From an uncultured Methanomicrobiales archaeon (GTDB lineage: Archaea; Thermoplasmatota; Thermoplasmata; Methanomassiliicoccales; Methanomethylophilaceae), in the NCBI GenBank assembly GCA_946528255.1, contig CAMMYR010000036.1:1-6678 (forward strand): a DNA stretch of 6,678 bases, given 5' to 3'. The position numbers and the translations under genes are program-made. Positions 1-4,750 of this stretch are shown here, one piece after another. Every line of letters starts with the position of its first letter. Position 1 is the stretch's first letter. The notes beneath the pieces are model-generated. The model was given only the letters and a program-made list of their open reading frames with translations. It did no database searches and was not told the DNA's origin.

Positions 1-549
1 ATTGCCGAATCCGCGCTCCAGTTCCACCAGGTCGGCGGGGTCGTATTCCGGCAGCATGCGGAGCATGGCTATCTTGGCCACGGGGATGTGGCAGTATCCG
101 GAGGGGTTCTTCTCCAGGTATCTCTGGTGGTAATCCTCTGCGGGATGGTACGATGTCAGCGGCCCGATCTCGGTGTGGAACTCGGGGTAGCGGGCGGACT
201 CACCCGATACATACCCCTCTACCACCCTGCGGGTGCCCGCATCGGTCCAGTAGATCCCGGTCTGGTACTGTATGCCGACATCGTTCCCCTGCCTCCGCTC
301 CTGGGTGGCATCGATGAGGAAGAAGAAGGCCCAGAGCAGCAGATCCAGCGATACCGCATCGGGATCGTAGACGATCTTCACGGTCTCCCTGTATCCGAAC
401 TTCCCGGAGCATACGAGCATGTAATCCGGCTCCAGGAGCGGGTCGCCGTTGGCGTACCCGCATTCGGTGGATACGACGCCGGGGATGCCCCGGAAGGCCT
501 GTTCCAGGCCCCAGAAGCATCCTCCCGCGAGGTAGATCTCGCAGGTCAT
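1..549 (-). CDS. msrA: Peptide methionine-S-sulfoxide reductase MsrA (3' end cut by window edge)
   Basis: Reduces methionine-S-sulfoxide in oxidised proteins or free Met(O), a cytoplasmic repair enzyme. Reading the minus strand from ATG at 549 gives 183 codons with no stop before the edge. The catalytic motif GCFWG is at residues 10-14 (Cys11). It is followed by a GYANG segment, a GNDVGIQYQTGIYWT segment and the family signature YHPAEDYHQRYL, then a GYCHI segment near the C-terminal end. The start ATG lies in an ATGA where TGA (546-548) would be the thyX stop after a one-base frame correction, which suggests tight translational coupling. I see no clear Shine-Dalgarno site. The gene is third in the traB-thyX-msrA operon. 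An MsrB domain could follow outside the window, since MsrA-MsrB fusions are common, but nothing here shows it. Family assignment is secure; the C-terminus is unknown. Confidence 0.93.
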   Translation of the reverse strand, partial: MTCEIYLAGGCFWGLEQAFRGIPGVVSTECGYANGDPLLEPDYMLVCSGKFGYRETVKIVYDPDAVSLDLLLWAFFFLIDATQERRQGNDVGIQYQTGIYWTDAGTRRVVEGYVSGESARYPEFHTEIGPLTSYHPAEDYHQRYLEKNPSGYCHIPVAKIAMLRMLPEYDPADLVELERGFGN

Positions 550-1198
550 CCCTGGGTTTCCCGCAGGTCTTCTTGCCCTCTGGGCAGGGTCCCCTGATGC
601 AGGGCGGGCCGGCATTCTTGAAGATCACCGGGGACACCTCCTTGCAGAGCCTGAGCATCTGGTCGGACATCTCCCTGATCTCCCACTGGGCGCGGTTGCA
701 GCTCCTTAGGGAGAAGAAGTGGAGGAGCTCCCTGGCGTTCATGGTTATCGTGATGTTGGTGGTGCAGGCGTTGGGGAGCAGGTATCTGGCATCCTCGTTC
801 GGAACACCCAATTCCTGGAGCCTGGCATATGCCTTCCAAGCGGCCTCCATGGCCTCGCGGAATTCCTTCTCGGCCTCCGGGTTCCCCTCCACGGTGCGGG
901 GGGCCACATAGGAGGCGTGCTCCATGGAAACATATCTCTGGCTCTGCTGGGAGTAGGATGCGACCCTGTGCCTCACGAGCTGGTGGGTCAGCGCCCTGGA
1001 GACGCCCTCCACCGAGAACGTGAACACGGCGTGCTCGATCACGGAGTGGTGGCCCATCCCGACGATCCTCGACAGCGTCTTGTCTGCATCGATGGTATCT
1101 ACTATCTCCGCTGACGGCTTCTCCGAATAGCACGAGTTCCCCGCGGCGGCGCAGATCCTGTCCGCATCGGGCGTATGTGCCAGCAATGTTACCTTCAT
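200..1198 (-). CDS. thyX: Flavin-dependent thymidylate synthase ThyX (frame overruns into msrA; probable 3' frameshift)
   Basis: Makes dTMP from dUMP using FAD, NAD(P)H and methylene-tetrahydrofolate (or the methanogen C1 carrier). The ThyX motif RHRX7S is at residues 76-86, with the flanking run to SQRY at 89. The conserved CNRAQWEIR segment is at 167-175, and a Cys-rich tail GPPCIRGPCPEGKKTCGK ends at about residue 214. ThyX proteins usually run 215-250 residues, so the domain is complete by about position 555. The open frame nevertheless runs to a stop at 200-202 (332 residues), and the last 115 codons are an out-of-frame reading of msrA. One extra base in the GGGAAACCC run (554-562) would give a stop at 546-548 overlapping the msrA ATG. 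The start at 1198 is chosen because its ATG overlaps the traB stop (ATGA) and a GGGGAGG site (1206-1212) sits 7 nt upstream. The functional gene is best taken as about 546-1198. Confidence 0.88.
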   Translation of the reverse strand: MKVTLLAHTPDADRICAAAGNSCYSEKPSAEIVDTIDADKTLSRIVGMGHHSVIEHAVFTFSVEGVSRALTHQLVRHRVASYSQQSQRYVSMEHASYVAPRTVEGNPEAEKEFREAMEAAWKAYARLQELGVPNEDARYLLPNACTTNITITMNARELLHFFSLRSCNRAQWEIREMSDQMLRLCKEVSPVIFKNAGPPCIRGPCPEGKKTCGKPRDDLRDLPRGRMLLGPGTGLPGHPRRRIHRMRVRQRRPAPGAGLHARMLREVRIQGDREDRLRSRCGIAGSAALGLLLPHRCHPGAEAGERCRHTVPDRDLLDRCGHPQGGRGVCIG

Positions 1199-1908
1199 CT
1201 CGTTTCCTCCCCTTTCCATACCATGCTGCGGACGGCGTCCATGCGCTCCTTGTCCATCAGGTCGTTGAGCCTTATCTTGCGGATCGTCGGGTCCTTCAGG
1301 AGCCTGCATATGCCCTCCACGTGCGCATCACCCACAACGACAACCATATTATTGTACTTCTCGGAGAGGGCGTTGATCTGGTCCGCCATAGACTGGTTCC
1401 TCTCGTCTATTAGCTTGCGGACCAGGGTCGGATACCTCCTCCTCATGGATTCGATGTAGGCTTCCTCGTCGGCGGCGAAATCGCTGTGGACCTTCTGCAC
1501 CTTCCTGGAGCCGCCGATGGAATCCGATATCCCGGACATCCTGTAGCGCATCCTCTCCTTGAACGACATCTCGGACCACATCTCGTCGAGGACCTTCTGG
1601 GCGTCTGTGTCGATCGGGACGATGTCCGCGCCGACCAGCTTCCCGGTGTTTATGGCGGCCATGAACTCCCCTCCCACGGTGGTTCCGTTCTCCTCGGAGA
1701 CCTTCTGCTGGTACTTGGAGGTCTGGCGGAATATGGCGGAGCCCTGCTCCGCATTCAGGACCTCCGGATCCTCCTGCGCCTTGGCGAGGGTGTTCATACG
1801 GCCGACGTCCAATTCGATCAGGACAGCATCGGGCCATGTGTTCTTGACGATGAAGGACACCGGCTCGGCCAGGTTGAACACGTGCCCGGTGCCTATGATC
1901 GTGATCAT
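1195..1908 (-). CDS. traB: TraB/PrgY-family protein, soluble domain only
   Basis: 237 residues of the TraB/PrgY/GumN superfamily, whose members are proposed metal-dependent hydrolases; PrgY in enterococci degrades a pheromone peptide. The archaeal role is unknown. Visible family blocks are IIGTGHV at 4-10, PDAVLIELD at 26-34 (Glu32), GGEFMAAI at 79-86, an IPID-D acidic block at 97-102, ERNQSMADQI at 169-178 and GDAHVEGI at 193-200. The last matches the usual G-GHV-GI block. Many homologues carry a C-terminal membrane domain. This one stops soon after the last block, so it is a short cytosolic form. It is first in the traB-thyX-msrA operon, and its TGA overlaps the thyX ATG. No Shine-Dalgarno site precedes ATG 1908, but a TATA-like box sits 26-27 nt upstream, so the mRNA is probably leaderless. 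Its first 47 bp are duplicated at 4630-4676. Confidence 0.85.
   Translation of the reverse strand: MITIIGTGHVFNLAEPVSFIVKNTWPDAVLIELDVGRMNTLAKAQEDPEVLNAEQGSAIFRQTSKYQQKVSEENGTTVGGEFMAAINTGKLVGADIVPIDTDAQKVLDEMWSEMSFKERMRYRMSGISDSIGGSRKVQKVHSDFAADEEAYIESMRRRYPTLVRKLIDERNQSMADQINALSEKYNNMVVVVGDAHVEGICRLLKDPTIRKIRLNDLMDKERMDAVRSMVWKGEETR
1206..1212 (-). promoter_or_regulatory. Shine-Dalgarno site of thyX
   Basis: GGGGAGG on the minus strand lies 7 nt before the thyX ATG at 1198, inside the last codons of traB. It fixes the thyX start and supports coupled translation across the 4-bp ATGA overlap. Confidence 0.75.
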
Positions 1909-1958
1909 GTGGGGGCGGATGCCTTCGCATCATATAATGCCGACAGGCTAACCAATAA
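1862..1958. repeat. Direct repeat A, copy 1 (traB 5' end plus upstream region)
   Basis: 97 bp matching 4630-4725 in the same orientation. The first 64 bp (1862-1925) are identical and cover traB codons 1-16 plus 17 bp upstream. The last 19 bp (1940-1958) are also identical. The 14 bp between hold four substitutions and one single-base gap, which fall on the traB TATA box. This is the parental copy, because the full traB gene is attached to it. Confidence 0.93.
1930..1939 (-). promoter_or_regulatory. TATA box of the traB-thyX-msrA operon
   Basis: Minus strand CATTATATGA is centred 26-27 nt before the traB ATG (1908). This is the normal archaeal distance from TATA box to transcription start, so the transcript would begin at or beside the start codon. 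The absence of a Shine-Dalgarno site agrees. The corresponding sequence in the second repeat copy (4696-4706) has lost the TATA core. Confidence 0.6.
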
Positions 1959-2006
1959 CATCTCCGATGTGCTCGACCCGATCCTCACCGATGAGATGCG
2001 ATCCCG
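1957..2006 (+). pseudogene. Remnant of the 3' end of a HAD phosphatase gene (repeat B, copy 1)
   Basis: 50 bp match 5363-5412, the 3' end of the intact HAD gene, with 46 of 50 bases identical by hand alignment. The first 22 bases are identical. The reading frame gives NISDVLDPILTDEMRSR, against NISDVLDLILTDDMRSR in the intact protein. It directly follows repeat A copy 1, so the rest of the gene is missing between its promoter region and its last ~16 codons. The junction shares only AA between the two parental sequences. The match ends 1 bp before the HPP stop codon. It has no start codon and is not functional. Four differences in 50 bases suggest the loss is not brand new. Confidence 0.85.
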
Positions 2007-2007
2007 T

Positions 2008-2529
2008 TCATTCCTCGGGAGCCGCGAACCTGTCCCTGCAGTAGTTGGCACCGTATGCCACGGCCATCATCGCCAGCAATCCGATGGCCAGCGGGAACAC
2101 GATGAACTGGTAATCCGTGATCATGCTGATCGCGCAGGTCAGCGCGGTGGCACCGGCGGGGGGATGGACCGTTCCAGTGGCCAGCATTATGAGTATGGAT
2201 CCGGAGACGCATACCCCGCAGCAGATCCAGTTGAGGTCCTCCAATGCATCGGCCATATCGAAAAGGACAGCGATGGTGACCGAGAAGACCGCCGAGAATA
2301 TGTGGCTGAAGAACACGTTCTTGGGCCTGGAGAACGGGGCCTTGGGCGCCGCATAGATGAGCACTGCGGTGGAACCGAAGGATGCCACGATGAACTGGCT
2401 GCGGCAGCCTTCGATGTATACGTTCTGGTCTATCAGCCCGAGCACCGCTATCCCGATGAACGAGAATACCGCGGTGATGAGGATCAACGGCATCGTGTAC
2501 TTCTCTGCTGGTTTGAACGGGTTATCCAT
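2008..2529 (-). CDS. HPP-family integral membrane protein
   Basis: 173 residues from ATG 2529; a TTG nine codons upstream (2556) is possible but less likely. The signature HPPAGATAL is at residues 122-130. The second family block SFGSTAVLIYAAP is at 50-62, followed by a SRPKNVFFSHIFSA run at 67-80. Hydrophobic stretches at about 12-33, 45-62, 74-92, 100-118 and 141-160 indicate an inner-membrane protein with a few helices, usually counted as four in this family. Some cyanobacterial and chloroplast HPP proteins have been implicated in nitrite transport; the archaeal substrate is not known. It lies 55 nt downstream of hcp on the same strand, so the two may share a transcript. A weak CCTTTAAGAATA box (2571-2582) could also drive it alone. 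Family is clear; function in a nitrogen-oxide response is inferred from position. Confidence 0.85.
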   Translation of the reverse strand: MDNPFKPAEKYTMPLILITAVFSFIGIAVLGLIDQNVYIEGCRSQFIVASFGSTAVLIYAAPKAPFSRPKNVFFSHIFSAVFSVTIAVLFDMADALEDLNWICCGVCVSGSILIMLATGTVHPPAGATALTCAISMITDYQFIVFPLAIGLLAMMAVAYGANYCRDRFAAPEE

Positions 2530-2584
2530 GCTATCGTCTTCTGTGCGTTTCTTCAACCGTATCTAAGGTGTATTCTTAAAGGTG

Positions 2585-4150
2585 TTAGCCGGGGGAGGAG
2601 GCCGTCCCCCGGCGTAGGATTCGCTGCTCCGCGATGTTCAGGATGACCATGTCCTCCCTGACGGTCGAGTTGCCCTTGATGCCGAAGTTCTTCACCAGGA
2701 CATCCAGGATCCCCGGGCTGATGAACTTGGGGAGCCTGGGTCCGAGCATGATGTCCTTGACGCCGAGGCTGAGCAGGGTGAGCAGGACGAGGACCGCCTT
2801 CTGCTCGTACCAGGAGATGTTGAAGGACAGGGGCAGTCCGTTCACGTCGGTTCCGAAGACCTCGGCCAGCTTGAGCGCGATGACGACCAGGGAATAGCAG
2901 TCGTTGCACTGTCCCGCGTCAATCAGGCGGGGGATGCCCCCGATCTCGCCCAGGTCGAGCCTGTTCAGCCTGTACTTGGCGCAGCCGGCGGTGAGGATCA
3001 CGGTGTCCTTGGGCAGCGACTCGGCGAACTCGGTGTAATATGTCCTCTTCCCGAAGTGCCCGTCGCATCCCGCCATCACCACGAATCTGCTTATTGCTCC
3101 GGACTTCACGGCTCCGACGATGGCCTCCGCTAGGGACAGCACCTGCGAGTGCCCGAATCCGATCGTGAGCTCCCTGTCGTCTATCTGCTCCGGGGGCGCG
3201 CACTTCTTGGCCTGCTCGATGACCTTGCTGAAATCCTTCCTTCCGTCCACGGACGGTATGTTGCACGCACCGGGTATGCCCGCGGTGCCGGTGGTGTAGA
3301 GTCTGTCGGCGTAGGATTCCTTGGGGATCAGGACGCAGTTGGTGGTGGCTACGATGGGCCCGTTGAATCTGGCGAACTCCTCCTTCTGCGCATACCAGGC
3401 GCCGCCGTAGTTGCCGACGAGGTTCCCGTACTTCTTGAATGCGGGATAGGAGGATGCGGTGAGCATCTCGCCGTGGGTGTAGACGTCCACGCCGGTGCCC
3501 TGGGTCTGCTCCAGGAGCTGCTCGAGGTCCTTGAGGTCGTGGCCCGTGACGAGGATCCCGGGGTTCTTCCCTACGCCGGTGCGGACCTTGGTGATCTCGG
3601 GCGTGCCGTAGGTCTCCGTGTTGGCCTTGTCCAGAAGTGCCAGCACGGTCGCTCCGATGGTCCCGCACTCCATGTTGAGGGCTACGAGCTCATCCGCCGT
3701 ATGGGGCTCCGCCAAGGAGGCGAGGGCCTTCCTGATGAATGCGGTGACGGACCCGTCCGTGTATCCGAGGACGCGGGCGTGGTGGTAGTAAGCGGCCATT
3801 CCCTTGAGGCCGAACAGGAGGAGCTCCTTGAGGGACCTGAGGTCTTCGTTGCCATCCAGGGAGGCGATGTCCGGGATGCGGATCTCGACAGGTTTCCCGA
3901 TGAGGGCGCGGGCGGCCTCGGTGGCGGAGGCGATCCTGGATCCGTCGAAGTTCGTGTTGCTGAGGGTCATGAAGAGACCGTCAACGATGACCTCGTCCGT
4001 TTCGGCTCCGGTCTTCCCCGAAGCGGCCAGCTCGATCAGGGTCCCGATTAGGGTATCCATGGCGGCCGAGAGCTCCTCGGTCTTTCCGCAAATTCCAATC
4101 CTGGTGCATCCTGCGGGGGCGCAGGCCTCTTCACACTGTCTGCAAAGCAT
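2585..4150 (-). CDS. hcp: Hybrid-cluster protein / hydroxylamine reductase Hcp
   Basis: 521 residues of the Ni-Fe-CO-dehydrogenase-like Hcp family. Its members reduce hydroxylamine in vitro and act as NO reductase or in nitrosative-stress defence in vivo. The N-terminal cubane motif CX2CX8CX5C is at Cys3, Cys6, Cys15 and Cys21. All eight hybrid-cluster ligands known from Desulfovibrio Hcp have counterparts: His204 (TGHD), Glu228 (HGEM), Cys272 (TTNC), the persulfide Cys362 (AGCDGHFGKR), Cys390 (TAGC), Cys415 (AGQC), Glu449 and Lys451 (WYEQK). The NYGGAW block is at 247-252. The N-terminal region is about 40 residues shorter than in the ~550-residue Desulfovibrio protein. The enzyme should be intact and active. 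Start ATG 4150 is supported by AGGAGTGA 7 nt upstream and by the cysteine motif beginning at residue 3. It is divergent from an HxlR regulator and upstream of the HPP gene. Confidence 0.97.
   Translation of the reverse strand: MLCRQCEEACAPAGCTRIGICGKTEELSAAMDTLIGTLIELAASGKTGAETDEVIVDGLFMTLSNTNFDGSRIASATEAARALIGKPVEIRIPDIASLDGNEDLRSLKELLLFGLKGMAAYYHHARVLGYTDGSVTAFIRKALASLAEPHTADELVALNMECGTIGATVLALLDKANTETYGTPEITKVRTGVGKNPGILVTGHDLKDLEQLLEQTQGTGVDVYTHGEMLTASSYPAFKKYGNLVGNYGGAWYAQKEEFARFNGPIVATTNCVLIPKESYADRLYTTGTAGIPGACNIPSVDGRKDFSKVIEQAKKCAPPEQIDDRELTIGFGHSQVLSLAEAIVGAVKSGAISRFVVMAGCDGHFGKRTYYTEFAESLPKDTVILTAGCAKYRLNRLDLGEIGGIPRLIDAGQCNDCYSLVVIALKLAEVFGTDVNGLPLSFNISWYEQKAVLVLLTLLSLGVKDIMLGPRLPKFISPGILDVLVKNFGIKGNSTVREDMVILNIAEQRILRRGTASSPG
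2588..2613 (-). terminator. GC-rich hairpin at the end of hcp
   Basis: A perfect 9-bp inverted repeat, GCCGGGGGA (2588-2596) and TCCCCCGGC (2605-2613), encloses an 8-nt loop. It forms the last codons of hcp and ends one base before the TAA stop (2585-2587). The minus-strand sequence after it is only mildly T-rich, so it is not a textbook intrinsic terminator. It could slow transcription, stabilise the hcp 3' end, or be codon-use coincidence in a GC-rich gene. Confidence 0.4.
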
Positions 4151-4157
4151 CGTTTTT

Positions 4158-4165
4158 TCACTCCT
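4158..4165 (-). promoter_or_regulatory. Shine-Dalgarno site of hcp
   Basis: Minus strand AGGAGTGA sits 7 nt before the hcp ATG at 4150. hcp thus has a leader, unlike the leaderless traB and HAD genes nearby. Confidence 0.7.
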
Positions 4166-4166
4166 G

Positions 4167-4181
4167 ATATCAATTTGATAT
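4167..4181. promoter_or_regulatory. Perfect 15-bp palindrome, candidate operator of hcp/HxlR
   Basis: ATATCAA-T-TTGATAT is a perfect 7-1-7 inverted repeat in the 76-bp gap between hcp and the HxlR gene. HxlR-family proteins bind DNA as dimers at inverted repeats near their own and divergent promoters. If hcp uses the TATA box at 4203-4212, this dyad falls at about the hcp transcription start, where binding would block transcription. Further GATA-type repeats at 4184-4208 may extend the site. AT-rich gaps give chance palindromes, but 7 of 7 matching arms is notable. Confidence 0.5.
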
Positions 4182-4202
4182 TAGATATAGAAAAGATACT
4201 AA

Positions 4203-4212
4203 GATATAAATA
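4203..4212. promoter_or_regulatory. TATA-like box between hcp and the HxlR gene, possibly serving both directions
   Basis: GATATAAATA on the plus strand reads TATTTATATC on the minus strand, a good archaeal TATA element either way. Toward hcp it predicts a start near 4182 and a leader of about 32 nt holding the Shine-Dalgarno site. Toward HxlR it predicts a start near 4234, almost at the second in-frame ATG (4236). A second A/T run, TTCTATATCT on the minus strand (4183-4192), is an alternative for hcp but would place the start inside its Shine-Dalgarno site. Confidence 0.5.
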
Positions 4213-4226
4213 CCGAGAGTTTCTAA

Positions 4227-4592
4227 ATGGAAACCATGGGCCAAGAGTGCACCGTATACAGGACGATGGAGTATCTTTCCAAGAAATGGGCGATTCTGAT
4301 CCTCCATCAGCTCAGCAGGGGCGACGAATGGCAGAGGTTCTCCGCCATCAAGAACGCCATGAAGGAGGTCACGCCCAAGATCCTCGCCGAGAGGCTGAGG
4401 GAGCTGGAGGAGGAGGGCCTCATCGAGAAGAGGGTGGACACCAGCTGCGTCCCGATCAAGAGCGAGTACCGCCTCACTGAGATGAGCAGGGAGCTGATGG
4501 TAGTGGTCCACGATCTCAAGATGTGGGCGCTCAAGTGGAAGATCGACAATCCGGAATGCGGAAGGATGAACTGCCATTTCTGCACGTTATGA
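4227..4592 (+). CDS. HxlR-family winged-helix transcriptional regulator, cysteine-rich
   Basis: 121 residues, typical for the family. The HxlR pattern is clear: CTVYRTMEYLSKKWAILIL at residues 8-26, RFSAIKNAMKEVTPKILAERL at 37-57 (helix-turn-helix with recognition helix), then RELEEEGLIEKR at 58-69, a wing with YRLTE at 81-85, and a C-terminal dimer helix to about 105. Five cysteines are present: 8, 74, 111, 116 and 119. The last three form CX4CX2C at the extreme C-terminus. Cys8 sits where HxlR-type redox sensors often have their reactive cysteine, so thiol or metal sensing is plausible. The gene diverges from hcp and probably controls it. Start choice is open: ATG 4227 gives the longest frame, but ATG 4236 (MGQEC) lies 27 nt after the TATA centre and would be leaderless like traB and the HAD gene. 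Confidence 0.9.
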   Translation: METMGQECTVYRTMEYLSKKWAILILHQLSRGDEWQRFSAIKNAMKEVTPKILAERLRELEEEGLIEKRVDTSCVPIKSEYRLTEMSRELMVVVHDLKMWALKWKIDNPECGRMNCHFCTL

Positions 4593-4595
4593 CGA

Positions 4596-4676
4596 TCAGC
4601 ATGAGCGGTCCGAGGATCGGTCGTCGTCGGGCTCGGCCAGGTTGAACACGTGCCCGGTGCCTATGATCGTGATCAT
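4596..4676 (-). pseudogene. Truncated 5' fragment of traB
   Basis: From ATG at 4676 the minus strand repeats the first 16 residues of TraB (MITIIGTGHVFNLAEP), then runs into unrelated DDDRSSDRSC and stops at 4596-4598, 26 residues in all. The 47 coding bases (4630-4676) are identical to the intact gene. The family's later blocks are all absent and the duplicated TATA core is lost, so this is almost surely a silent leftover of a rearrangement. Confidence 0.85.
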
Positions 4677-4725
4677 GTGGGGGCGGATGCCTTTCATCAT
4701 CCAATTCCGACAGGCTAACCAATAA
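4630..4725. repeat. Direct repeat A, copy 2
   Basis: 96 bp matching 1862-1958: 64 identical bases (4630-4693), a 13-bp divergent patch (4694-4706), then 19 identical bases (4707-4725). Left of 4630 the match stops abruptly inside traB codon 16, marking a breakpoint. It occupies most of the gap between the HxlR and HAD genes. Its right part probably carries the HAD promoter. Confidence 0.93.
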
Positions 4726-4730
4726 TAATC
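4719..4730 (+). promoter_or_regulatory. Probable TATA element of the HAD phosphatase gene
   Basis: CCAATAATAATC is the only strongly A/T run before the gene. Its centre (about 4725) is 26 nt ahead of ATG 4751, which fits a leaderless transcript, and there is no Shine-Dalgarno site. In repeat A copy 1 the same element is cut at CCAATAA by the deletion junction. Confidence 0.45.
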
Positions 4731-4750
4731 CGCTCGCCGTTACGGTGCCC

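Noticed and set aside
554..562. GGGAAACCC as a programmed -1 frameshift site in thyX
   Set aside because: In the thyX frame the codons are GGG AAA CCC, so the heptamer GGGAAAC is not in the phase needed for tandem slipping, and I saw no clear downstream stimulator. A lost base is simpler.
1486..2646. A 386-codon open frame on the plus strand across traB, the HAD remnant and HPP
   Set aside because: It passes antisense through two real genes. Only the 17 residues of the HAD remnant are meaningful.
3149..4051. A 300-codon open frame on the plus strand opposite hcp
   Set aside because: It is antisense to a fully conserved hcp, has low-complexity Gly/Val/Glu-rich translation with no recognisable domain, and is expected from GC-rich codon bias.
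4184..4208. GATA-type short repeats upstream of hcp as a CRISPR or iteron array
   Set aside because: The units are 4-6 bp, irregularly spaced and AT-rich promoter DNA. They may extend the operator but do not form an array.
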